A stretch of 47,319 bases of DNA, from positions 1-47,319 of the forward strand of contig CADARY010000044.1 in the NCBI GenBank assembly GCA_902790375.1. Reading direction: 5' to 3'. Of the stretch, positions 40,395 to 47,319 are shown piece after piece. The first letter of the stretch is position 1. Every line of letters starts with the position of its first letter. A program made the translations under genes and the position numbers. Origin of the DNA: Oscillospiraceae bacterium. GTDB taxonomy: Bacteria; Bacillota; Clostridia; Oscillospirales; Oscillospiraceae. The notes beneath the pieces were generated by a model. That model did not search any database, was not told the DNA's origin, and was given only the letters and a program-made list of their open reading frames with translations.

Positions 40395-42140
40395 ATGGCA
40401 CTGCTGCCACAGATGGATTACGAGTACAACGAGCGCAGCGTGACAGACGTCTTCGCCGGGTACAATCACCGCCCCAGGATCGGGGACGGGGAGTTTTACA
40501 ACACGCAGAACATGACGACGGCCTGCTTCCCGCTGCTGGCAAACCGCCGCAGGCGCGGCCTCGTGCGCAGGCTCACGGCCCCGGGCGGCATCCTGGCCAA
40601 GGAAAAGCTCGCGCTCATCGAAAACGGCGCGCTCTGGTACGGCGGAGAAGAGACCGGGCTCAGGGGCCTCGCGCCCGGGGAGAAGCAGATGGTCAGCATG
40701 GGCGCTTATCTCTGCATCTTCCCGGACAAGCTCTATTTCAACACGGCGGATCCTTCGGACTACGGGAGCATGGAGGCCGTCTACCGCAGCAGCGGGAGGG
40801 TCCGTTACAGCCTGTGCCGGAGAGACGGCACGCCCTATGAAAACCTCACGGTCTCCAGGGAAGCGCCGCCCGAGCCCGCCAACGCCGCGCACTGGCTGGA
40901 GCCGCAGGCGGGAAAGCTCTTTGAATGGAGCGCGGCGGGCGGGCAGTGGACGCAGATCGAGACGCTCTATACGAAGCTCGAGTTCAGCACCAACGGCATC
41001 CTCCCGCGGCGCTTCCGGGAAAACGACGGCGTCACCGTCAGCGGCGCGCAGAGCGAGGCGCTCAACGGCAGCAGGATCCTCCACGCCGTGGGCGGCGGGG
41101 AGGGAGAGCTCGACTACATCGTGGTGACGGGGCTGCTGGAAAAGAGCTTCACCCAGACGCAGGGCAGCGTCTCCATCCGGCGCGCGGCGCCCGACATGGA
41201 TTTTGTCTGCGAGGCGAAAAACCGGCTCTGGGGCTGCAAATACGGCACGGTGGACGGAAAGACCGTCAACGAGCTCTACTGCAGCGCTCTGGGGGACTTT
41301 CGCAACTGGGAGCAGTACATGGGCCTGAGCACCGACTCCTGGCGGGCCTCCGTGGGCTCGGACGGGCCGTGGACCGGCGCGGTGAACTATCTCGGCTATC
41401 CGATGTTCTTCAAGGAAAACCGCATCCACCGCGTCTCCGTCTCCGCCATCGGCGCGCACCAGGTCTCCGAGACCGTGTGCCGCGGCGTGCAGGCCGGGTG
41501 CAGCGGGAGCCTGCAGGTGGTCAACGAGACGCTGCTGTATAAAAGCCGGGCGGACGTGTGCGCCTTCCAGGGCAGCTTCCCCGAGAGCGTGAGCGAGGCG
41601 CTGGGGGACGAGACCTATTCGCAGGCGAGCGCCGGTTCCGCCGGGGATCGCTACTACCTCAGCATGAAGAACGCCGCCGGAGAATGGAGCCTCTTCGTCT
41701 ACGACGTGAAGCAGGGCCTCTGGATGCGGGAGGACGAGATGCAGGTAACGCAGTTTGCCGCCCTCGGCGGGGAGCTCTACGCCATGACGCCGGAGGCCCT
41801 CTGGGCCCTGAACGGCAGCGAGGGGGAGCCGGAGGCCTTTGTCTCCTGGCGCGCCGAGAGCGGCATCCAGGGCTACCAGTTCCCGGACAGAAAATACGTC
41901 AGCCGCTTCAATCTGCGCCTGTGGATGGAGGAGGGCGCGGAGGCGGACGTGTACCTGCGCTACGACTCCGACGGCGACTGGGTGCGCCAGGGCAGGATCA
42001 AAATGAAGGGCACGCGGACCGTGACGCTCCCCGTCAGGCCGCGCCGCTGCGACCATTTCCAGATGCGCATCTGCGGCAGGGGAGACGTGAAGCTCTACTC
42101 GATCGCAAAAATACTGAGTATCGGGAGTGATGTGGGATGA
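40395..42140 (+). CDS. Tail hub / DNA-stabilisation-like protein (P22 gp10 type)
   Basis: The 581-residue protein is beta-rich and lacks a signal peptide. Short blade-like repeats (FPDKLYFNTADPSDY, NRLWGCKYGT, GDRYYLSMKNAAGEWSLFVY) recall a propeller, as in the plug/hub proteins that close the portal of short-tailed phages. AGGAGGGGAG precedes the ATG. The P22 gp10 comparison rests on size, order and general character, not on a sharp motif. It overlaps the next small gene by 4 nt. Confidence 0.6.
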   Translation: MALLPQMDYEYNERSVTDVFAGYNHRPRIGDGEFYNTQNMTTACFPLLANRRRRGLVRRLTAPGGILAKEKLALIENGALWYGGEETGLRGLAPGEKQMVSMGAYLCIFPDKLYFNTADPSDYGSMEAVYRSSGRVRYSLCRRDGTPYENLTVSREAPPEPANAAHWLEPQAGKLFEWSAAGGQWTQIETLYTKLEFSTNGILPRRFRENDGVTVSGAQSEALNGSRILHAVGGGEGELDYIVVTGLLEKSFTQTQGSVSIRRAAPDMDFVCEAKNRLWGCKYGTVDGKTVNELYCSALGDFRNWEQYMGLSTDSWRASVGSDGPWTGAVNYLGYPMFFKENRIHRVSVSAIGAHQVSETVCRGVQAGCSGSLQVVNETLLYKSRADVCAFQGSFPESVSEALGDETYSQASAGSAGDRYYLSMKNAAGEWSLFVYDVKQGLWMREDEMQVTQFAALGGELYAMTPEALWALNGSEGEPEAFVSWRAESGIQGYQFPDRKYVSRFNLRLWMEEGAEADVYLRYDSDGDWVRQGRIKMKGTRTVTLPVRPRRCDHFQMRICGRGDVKLYSIAKILSIGSDVG

Positions 42141-42259
42141 GGGATCTGGATCTGCCGCCGATGCTGAGCGGCAGCGCCGAGCAGCAGCTCCGGCAGCTGC
42201 GCGACTATCTGATCCGTCTTGTACAGAGCCTCAATGAGGAGGATGAAAAGCATGATTGA
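42137..42259 (+). CDS. Forty-residue phage tail-region protein
   Basis: This short frame (MRDLDLPPMLSGSAEQQLRQ then LRDYLIRLVQSLNEEDEKHD) overlaps the gp10-like gene by 4 nt and the following fibre gene by 8 nt. The second half would form an amphipathic helix. Overlap at both ends and the LPPMLSGS opening, familiar from phage tail regions, support translation. It may trimerise or attach a fibre. Confidence 0.65.
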   Translation: MRDLDLPPMLSGSAEQQLRQLRDYLIRLVQSLNEEDEKHD

Positions 42260-43472
42260 ATTGTATGTCAGCGGACAGAGCCTGCGCCTTGCCACGCCGG
42301 TCGTGGCGGCAGACAGCCTCGGCTGCCTGGAGGCGCGGGTGCACTTTACCGACGCGAGCTGGGACGGGCTTTCCAAGTGGCTGCACTTTAAGCGCGGCGA
42401 CACGGTCTACGACCTCAAGCCGGACCCCTGCGGCAGGGTTAGAAAAGAGGACGGGCTGAACCTGACGGCGGGCGAGTGGACGGTGTATCTCACGGGCTCG
42501 GATTTGGAGCGCCGGGCCACCACCGTGCCCGTGATGCTGACGGTGAAGGAATCCGGCCTTGTGGACGCGCCGCTGCACACGGTCCCGCTGAGCGCGCTGG
42601 AGCGGCTTTCGTATCTGGTGGATCTGGCCCTCAACAGGATCTGCGCGCTGCAGTACCGGGCGGGGCTCGTCATCCGCGGCTTCATGCCGGATGCGGAGAC
42701 CCTGCGCCGGGAGACGCCGTGCCCGCGGGCCGGGGACGCCTATGCCGTCGGCGCCGGGGCCCCCTATGAGGTCTGGATCTGGGATGAGACCGGGCGGCGC
42801 TGGGTCAACGCGGGAGCGCTTCTGCAGAGCGTCGCGCAGGGCCCTGCGGGCGTGACCTTCGTGCCCAGCGTCGACGAGGCCGGGAACCTCTCCTGGACAA
42901 ACGACGGGGAGCTCGAAAACCCGGCGGCGCGCAATATCATGGGCCGCACCGGCGCAGAGGGCGCTGTCGGCCCCGCGGGAAAGAGCGCCTACGAGAGCGC
43001 CTGCGAGGCGGGCTATACCGGCGAGGAGGAGGCCTTCCTCGAGGCCCTCGCCGTGCTGCCGGGACACGCGGACCGGCACGGACCCGGCGGGCCGGATCCG
43101 CTTGTCGTCAGGACGGGGAACCTGGAGGACGGCGCGGTCACCTGGGAGAAGATCGGAACCGGGGGCGTGCGGACGGAAAACCTCGCGGACGGCGCGGTCA
43201 CGGGGGTCTACACCGTCTCGGCAGGCACGGGCGAGGCATGGCGCGGCGAGAGCGCGCCGTATACGATGACGCTCGCCGTGCCGGGACTGAAGGAGACGGA
43301 CCGGGTGATCGCGGATCTTGTGCCCTCGGGCGCTCCGGACGTGGCGCAGGGAGAGCTGAACGCCTTCAGCCAGATCTATAAAATGGAGACGGCGGCGGAC
43401 GCGGTCACCCTCTACGCCGCGGACAGGACCTCAACGGGGATCGTAATTCAATTATTGGCGGTGAGAAGATGA
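42252..43472 (+). CDS. Tail fibre / baseplate-like protein
   Basis: The 406-residue protein has an N-terminal beta domain (MIELYVSGQSLRLATP), a helical segment, a middle module VPSVDEAGNLSWTNDGELEN that also occurs in the collagen-like fibre downstream, a short GRTGAEGAVGPAG collagen-like stretch and a beta C terminus. This is typical of receptor-binding or upper-baseplate proteins. GAGGAGG precedes the ATG. It overlaps the genes on both sides. Confidence 0.75.
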   Translation: MIELYVSGQSLRLATPVVAADSLGCLEARVHFTDASWDGLSKWLHFKRGDTVYDLKPDPCGRVRKEDGLNLTAGEWTVYLTGSDLERRATTVPVMLTVKESGLVDAPLHTVPLSALERLSYLVDLALNRICALQYRAGLVIRGFMPDAETLRRETPCPRAGDAYAVGAGAPYEVWIWDETGRRWVNAGALLQSVAQGPAGVTFVPSVDEAGNLSWTNDGELENPAARNIMGRTGAEGAVGPAGKSAYESACEAGYTGEEEAFLEALAVLPGHADRHGPGGPDPLVVRTGNLEDGAVTWEKIGTGGVRTENLADGAVTGVYTVSAGTGEAWRGESAPYTMTLAVPGLKETDRVIADLVPSGAPDVAQGELNAFSQIYKMETAADAVTLYAADRTSTGIVIQLLAVRR

Positions 43473-44212
43473 GCAGTGTATGGATAAGCCGCAGGGGCGC
43501 GGGCGGATCGCTCAGCGGGGCCTGGGCGGTGCTCCGCGTCACCTGCCCGACCGGCAGCCGCTGCACCGTGAGCCGGGACGGCGTCGTGCTGCATGACCTG
43601 AGCCGGGACGGCGTCTCCTTCTTTGCCGTGCCCTCGGCGGGCGAATGGCGCGTCGCCATCTCGGACGGCGAGAGAGAAAGGAGCACGACCGTCGCCATCA
43701 CCGAGCGCGGCGAGATGGCGCACGTTCTGCTGCGCTATACGGAGGACAGCCTCTTCGCGCCGGGCAGCGGCTCGGAGAGCCTGTGGATGACGAGCGGCGC
43801 GGCCAGCGCCGGGAGCGAAAGCATCGTCCTTACGGCCAACGCCGAGAACATGCAGGCCTTTGCCTGCCTGAAGGAGCCGGTGAGCCTGGCCGGGGCGTCG
43901 GCGCTCATGGTCAGCGCCGAGCAGACGATCGTGAAGCTCGGCTCCGTCCCGGAGGGAGAGCTCACGCCGACGGGGATCTATATCATCCCCGAGGATACCG
44001 CCGCGACGGACGTGGCCCATGCGGTCAGGTCCCTGGCAGTCGGCGAGGGCAGCTTTACCGGGCAGAGCGCCTGCCTGCTCGACGTTTCGGGGCTGGACGC
44101 GGACAAGCGCTTCTACGTGACGATCCGGTCCCAGGTCAGGGACTGGAGCGGCGGCACGACCCTGGAGGCGGTTGCCTGCCGCTTTACGATCACCGGCGTC
44201 AGCGTAACGTAA
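43469..44212 (+). CDS. Tail-associated beta-rich protein
   Basis: The 247-residue protein begins MSSVWISRRGAGGSLSGAWA and is rich in Ser, Thr, Val and Gly, with an Ig-like first half (TVSRDGVVLHDLSRDGVSFF). It overlaps the preceding fibre gene by 4 nt and precedes another small tail gene. I do not recognise the family. A fibre or fibre-accessory role follows from its place. Confidence 0.68.
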   Translation: MSSVWISRRGAGGSLSGAWAVLRVTCPTGSRCTVSRDGVVLHDLSRDGVSFFAVPSAGEWRVAISDGERERSTTVAITERGEMAHVLLRYTEDSLFAPGSGSESLWMTSGAASAGSESIVLTANAENMQAFACLKEPVSLAGASALMVSAEQTIVKLGSVPEGELTPTGIYIIPEDTAATDVAHAVRSLAVGEGSFTGQSACLLDVSGLDADKRFYVTIRSQVRDWSGGTTLEAVACRFTITGVSVT

Positions 44213-44223
44213 GGGAGGCGAAG

Positions 44224-44613
44224 ATGAGGACGATTTTTCGCAACGCGACGAACCGCATCGTTTTCGGGCTGCGGGACGACCCGGCAAAGCTGCGCGGCGC
44301 GGCGGCCGTTTTTCGCCAGGGCGGCAGGACCGTCCTGGTGAAGGGGAAGGACGAGATCACGATCCGGGCGAAAACAGACGGGGACGCCCTGCCCTTCTGG
44401 GAGGCCGGCATCCTCCTGACGCCGGAGGAATCCGGGCGCTTCGACGCGCGCGGCCTGGGCTTTGTGCAGCTCGTGGCGCTCCGGGACAGCGGCGTACAGG
44501 ACCCGGGCGAAATCTATGAATTTGACGTCTGCGACACCCTTGCCGAGCGGGTCTGCTTTGACCCTGCGGAGCGCAAGGCGTGGAAGGGCGAGAGCAAGGA
44601 GGATGGAGCATGA
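44224..44613 (+). CDS. Small tail-region protein
   Basis: This 129-residue protein opens MRTIFRNATNRIVFGLRDDP and contains KGKDEITIRAKTDG and a compact beta C terminus. GGGAGGCG precedes the ATG. The stop overlaps the collagen-like fibre gene by 4 nt. No family recognised; probably a structural adaptor. Confidence 0.68.
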   Translation: MRTIFRNATNRIVFGLRDDPAKLRGAAAVFRQGGRTVLVKGKDEITIRAKTDGDALPFWEAGILLTPEESGRFDARGLGFVQLVALRDSGVQDPGEIYEFDVCDTLAERVCFDPAERKAWKGESKEDGA

Positions 44614-45530
44614 ACGATTTTGAAACGCCGCGCGAGAGCCCGTGCGCCTGCCATGCCCGGGATCACCGGGCATACCGCTTCATGGCGGGCGTCCCGGGAG
44701 AGCCCGGCGCGCGGGGAGAGCGCGGTCTTCAGGGGGAACGCGGCGTCCAGGGAGAGCCCGGCGTCCGGGGAGAGCCCGGCGCGCAGGGGGAGCCCGGCCC
44801 GGTTTTCGTCCCGGCCGTCGACGCCGCGGGGAACCTCACCTGGACGAACAACGGGGGACTGCCGAACCCGCCCGCGCGGAATATTCGCGGGCCGCAGGGC
44901 CTTCCCGGCAGCGCGGAGACCTTTACCGCCGTCTATGGCGTGACGACGCAGGCGCAGCTCGATGAGGCGTACCATGCCGGGAAGACGATGCTGCTCCGGC
45001 TCCCGTCCGGCTGGCTTGCGGCGCTGCAGCAGGTCGTGGCGTTCGAGCCCGGCTCCGGCGCGGGGAATACCTATGTGTTCGTGGCGCTGTACACCCGCTT
45101 TGAGGTCCGGGCTTCCTTTGCAAACGGCGCGTGGTCCACGACGGAATATACCTTCGCGCAGGAAGAGGAGGTCGTCATGAAAAACCAGGGACGGCAAAAC
45201 GCCGGGAAGATCCTTGCTGTCGGGGCTGACGGCGAGGTCGCGCCCGGGGACCCGTCCGGCGGCGTCAGAAAGGGCACGATCACCCTGAGCGCGCAATGGG
45301 ACGGCGGCGGGCCTTATACCCAGCGCGTCACGGTGCCGGGCATCCCGGTCACCGCTGCGAGCAAGGTGGATCTGCAGCCCGGCATGGCGGAGATCGAGCA
45401 GCTTGCCGGGGACGGCGTCGCGGCCTTGTATGTGGAAAACAGCAACGCCGTGCTCACGGCTTATGCGGCGGGGGCGGCGCCCTCTTCGCCCATGACGCTG
45501 CAGTGCACCGTAACGGAGGTGAGCGCATGA
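44610..45530 (+). CDS. Collagen-like tail fibre protein
   Basis: The 306-residue protein has about 12 Gly-X-Y triplets at residues 27-62 (GVPGEPGARGERGLQGERG and onward), which would form a trimeric collagen-like rod. Next comes the module VPAVDAAGNLTWTNNGGLPN shared with the earlier fibre, a GPQGLPG patch, and beta-rich C-terminal domains. Such proteins form the shaft of receptor-binding fibres. Start and stop both overlap neighbours (ATGA). Confidence 0.82.
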   Translation: MNDFETPRESPCACHARDHRAYRFMAGVPGEPGARGERGLQGERGVQGEPGVRGEPGAQGEPGPVFVPAVDAAGNLTWTNNGGLPNPPARNIRGPQGLPGSAETFTAVYGVTTQAQLDEAYHAGKTMLLRLPSGWLAALQQVVAFEPGSGAGNTYVFVALYTRFEVRASFANGAWSTTEYTFAQEEEVVMKNQGRQNAGKILAVGADGEVAPGDPSGGVRKGTITLSAQWDGGGPYTQRVTVPGIPVTAASKVDLQPGMAEIEQLAGDGVAALYVENSNAVLTAYAAGAAPSSPMTLQCTVTEVSA

Positions 45531-45766
45531 GCGTGATCGGCAATCCCGTTCTGTTCGGCGGCCTGGGCGGAAGAGCTGTTCTGCAGCCGCTGATCGCCGC
45601 GGAAAACCGCGTCTATACCCCGCCCGAGGGCGTGGACGGCTTCAACCTCGTGACGGTAAACGTGGAAATCCCGCAGCATTCCCCGCGCTGCGACCAGACC
45701 AGTACCTTCGGCTGGGACGTATTGCAGCTCGACTGGGGCTTTGACGACGTGATCCCCACCGCCTGA
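45527..45766 (+). CDS. Small tail-fibre-associated protein
   Basis: This 79-residue frame reads MSVIGNPVLFGGLGGRAVLQ and later PPEGVDGFNLVTVNVEIPQ, a motif found in many phage fibre-tip and baseplate proteins. It overlaps the collagen-like gene by 4 nt. The C terminus is FDDVIPTA. Function is inferred from the motif and place. Confidence 0.68.
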   Translation: MSVIGNPVLFGGLGGRAVLQPLIAAENRVYTPPEGVDGFNLVTVNVEIPQHSPRCDQTSTFGWDVLQLDWGFDDVIPTA

Positions 45767-45785
45767 TATAGAAAAGGAGCAGAAC

Positions 45786-47004
45786 ATGGTAACAAGAAAC
45801 TTTCTCAACATCCTGGCAATGACGCTGGAGAGCGGCAACGGCGTGGGCTGCCTGCGCTGCCGTGACGTAAACGGGAATCCGCGCTTCCTCACCGGAAACT
45901 TTACCTCTTCCGGATTTCCCTACAGCACGGAAAAAACCTTTACGAGCAATGCCTCGGCTGCGGGCATTTCCATCGGCACCGGCACCGCGCCCGAAAGCGA
46001 AGACGACTATAACCTGGAGCACACCATCACCTCCGGCGTGAACGTAACGCTCACCGGCACCTCTTACGGCGCGGAGAGCCCCTGGTTCCCCTTCGTCAAG
46101 TACGACCTCACGATCACGAACACCGGCGCAAACCCGCTTGTCGTGACTCGGATCGAGCGCGGCGGAAAACACTGTCCTGCTGCTTGACCGCTGCGTCCTC
46201 GACACGCCCGTCACCATCGCCCCGGGCGACGCCGGGATCGTCACCTATCGCCTGCAGACAAACCCGGTTCCGACGCCGCCCGTCGTGGCAGGGATTCAGA
46301 TGGCCTCCTTCGACTACGGCACGGACGAGCAGATCGCCGCGATCCTGGACGCGGCAGCCGCCGGCACCATCGACCTGCAGCGCGACGCCGGCTGGAAAGT
46401 CGGCGACCAGCGCGTGCTCAGAATCGCCGCCTTCACGGCGGGCGGCAATGTGGCGGAGCCTGCGCAAAATGTCGCCATCGTAATCACGAGCTTTGAGGAG
46501 TACATGGGCTGCGACAACGTGATGCAGTTTGATTTCGCCTGCGCGCTCTCCAGCTACGTCCGCATGAACGCGACGGCCACCACAGCGGGCGGCTACGGCG
46601 CATCCGAGATGAAGACCGTGACCCTGCCCGCCCTGGTGGAGGCGCTGCCCGACTGGCTCAAAACCAGGCTCAAGACCTTCAGTGTGCTGGCAGGCTCCGG
46701 CGGAGCGTCCCCTTCTTCCCAGACCGTTGAAACCGTTACCGACAACAAGCTCGCCCTGCGGTCGGAGGTGGAAGTGTACGGCAGCAATCCGCGGTCTCCG
46801 GCTGGAGAAGGCACGCAAGCAGAATACTATAGCGGCGGCAGATACTTTCGCTCCAAGCCGCTGGGGATCTCCGGAAGCAATACACAATGGTGGATGCGCT
46901 CTGCCTATAACAACACCTCTTACTGCACTGGGACGTCCAGCGGCGACACAAACTACGATACTGCCAGCACCGGGAACGGGCTTGCCGCTTTCGGCTGCCT
47001 GTAA
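45786..47004 (+). pseudogene. DUF6273-type tail protein with one frameshift, candidate DGR target
   Basis: The frame from ATG 45786 (AAAAGGAG before it) encodes MVTRNFLNILAMTLESGNG and runs to TTRIE-like residues near 46154, then ends at 46187. The protein clearly continues in another frame from 46159: AAENTVLLLDRCVLDTPVTI, on to a DUF6273-like domain (GWKVGDQRVLRIAAFTAGGN, TVTDNKLALRSEVEVYGS, WWMRS) and the stop at 47004. One extra base among 46155-46158 explains it; repair gives 405 residues. It may be an assembly error, a real mutation or programmed shifting. The C-terminal domain has the shape of a diversified receptor-binding tip. Confidence 0.8.
46888..47001 (+). other. Candidate variable region of a diversity-generating retroelement
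   Basis: After TGG TGG ATG CGC TCT the last 33 codons are dominated by Ala, Tyr, Asn, Thr, Ser, Asp and Gly, and nearly all suspected variable codons have the form NNC or NNT (GCC TAT AAC AAC ACC TCT TAC). Adenine-specific mutagenesis of AAC/AAT template codons gives this pattern. The end, GLAAFGC-Leu, matches the constant ends of DUF6273 targets. The stretch is visibly more A-rich than its surroundings. No template repeat or reverse transcriptase lies in the 300 bp left of the window. Confidence 0.55.
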
Positions 47005-47007
47005 GCG

Positions 47008-47223
47008 ATGGAGGTGCCGTGGGAGGAGCCGGAGCTGGAGATGATCCCCTGGCCGGACATGCTGACGCCGGACGAGGACGGCGAAAAAGAATACAGCGGA
47101 CTTTTGGAGGATGAATCAATGTGGCAGATATTCAGCGCAGAACTGGCAGTGCCGCTCGCGGCGGTATTCATCGCCGGGGTGATCCTGGGCGGTCTGATGG
47201 CGCTGCTAATTTTCAGGCTGTAG
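47008..47223 (+). CDS. Small membrane protein, possibly holin-like
   Basis: The 71-residue frame starts 3 nt after the fibre stop. An acidic N-terminal half (MEVPWEEPELEMIPWPDMLT) precedes one helix, AVPLAAVFIAGVILGGLMAL. A second start at 47119 (MWQIFSAEL) would leave only the membrane part, which is a plausible alternative given GGAGGATG nearby. Position after the fibre genes fits a lysis or tail accessory gene. Confidence 0.6.
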   Translation: MEVPWEEPELEMIPWPDMLTPDEDGEKEYSGLLEDESMWQIFSAELAVPLAAVFIAGVILGGLMALLIFRL

Positions 47224-47233
47224 GAGGGCGAAA

Positions 47234-47319
47234 ATGTACTATCAGTGGGAATGGCTGAGCGACCTTGCGATCATCCCGGCGTGGGAGTGCTTTCTCGCCG
47301 GGGCGGCGCTCGGCATCAT
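47234..47319 (+). CDS. Start of a further small hydrophobic phage protein (partial)
   Basis: AGGAGGGC precedes an ATG at 47234. The 28 complete codons visible give MYYQWEWLSDLAIIPAWECF and a hydrophobic continuation to the window edge. It may be a second membrane protein of the lysis region. No family can be named. Confidence 0.6.
   Translation, partial: MYYQWEWLSDLAIIPAWECFLAGAALGI

Larger units (their letters stand above)
31451..47319. mobile_element. Prophage (podovirus-like, N4-gp56 capsid), right end outside the window
   Basis: From the ImmA-like gene onward every gene with a recognisable function is of phage type: lysogeny control, terminase, portal, protease, scaffold, capsid, tail and fibres, nearly all on the plus strand with 4-nt overlaps. 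There is no tape-measure or tail-tube gene, and the portal and gp10-like proteins point to a short-tailed virion. Integration and replication genes, the lysis cassette and the right attachment site are not visible. The left edge probably lies between 31393 and 31450, but I cannot pick out an attachment core. Confidence 0.9.

Overview
The window looks like chromosome of a GC-rich, endospore-forming Clostridia species, most like the Oscillospirales. The reasons are SpoIIID, AGGAGG-type ribosome binding sites, TTG/GTG starts, sigma-A promoters of the TTGACA-17-TATAAT kind, a clostridial CBS-type Mn pyrophosphatase, and families of short extragenic palindromic repeats. The last third, from about 31.4 kb to the right edge, is a prophage that continues beyond the window. 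Assignment to a genus is not possible from the sequence alone.

Region 1 (1-9.4 kb). An ECF-like sigma factor and the start of its probable anti-sigma partner are followed by a DUF2974-type lipase-like protein. Then comes a sugar-acid catabolic block on the plus strand: KDPG aldolase and KDG kinase (overlapping by 4 nt), a complete tripartite tricarboxylate transporter (TctC, TctB, TctA), an EamA exporter and a zinc-dependent dehydrogenase. A strong promoter before tctC is bracketed by two similar dyad sites, and a related site lies upstream of the aldolase, so the two transcription units may share a regulator. A hairpin between tctC and tctB probably sets the ratio of binding protein to membrane subunits.

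Region 2 (9.4-20.3 kb). This holds a dicarboxylate/amino-acid symporter, a large SNF2-family ATPase with two SWIM zinc fingers, a Phd/VapC-like toxin-antitoxin pair with an operator over its promoter, SpoIIID, and a minus-strand run of EamA transporter, pyrophosphatase, DapF and a nucleotidyltransferase.

Region 3 (20.3-31.4 kb). The nickel-pincer cofactor genes larB-larE-larC form one operon, with no larA in the window. They are followed by an XdhC-like gene remnant, TspO, and a secreted Ser/Pro-linker surface protein. The mnmG-mnmA tRNA wobble-uridine operon is bracketed by two copies of a palindromic repeat. Next come a 10-bp tandem array and a thrC-thrH operon, in which ThrH may replace homoserine kinase.

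Region 4 (31.4-47.3 kb). The prophage starts with an ImmA/IrrE peptidase and an XRE repressor whose promoter faces the promoter of the rightward genes. Packaging and head genes follow directly: small and large terminase, P22-like portal, a Prp-like cysteine protease, a virion protein, scaffold and an N4-gp56-type major capsid. Then come a P22 gp10-like tail protein and several tail-fibre genes. The capsid N terminus carries an L27-like LQHFA motif, which fits cleavage by the Prp-like enzyme. The last fibre gene carries one frameshift, and its 3' end has the codon pattern of a diversity-generating retroelement variable region. No integrase, replication, lysis or reverse transcriptase gene is visible before the window ends.
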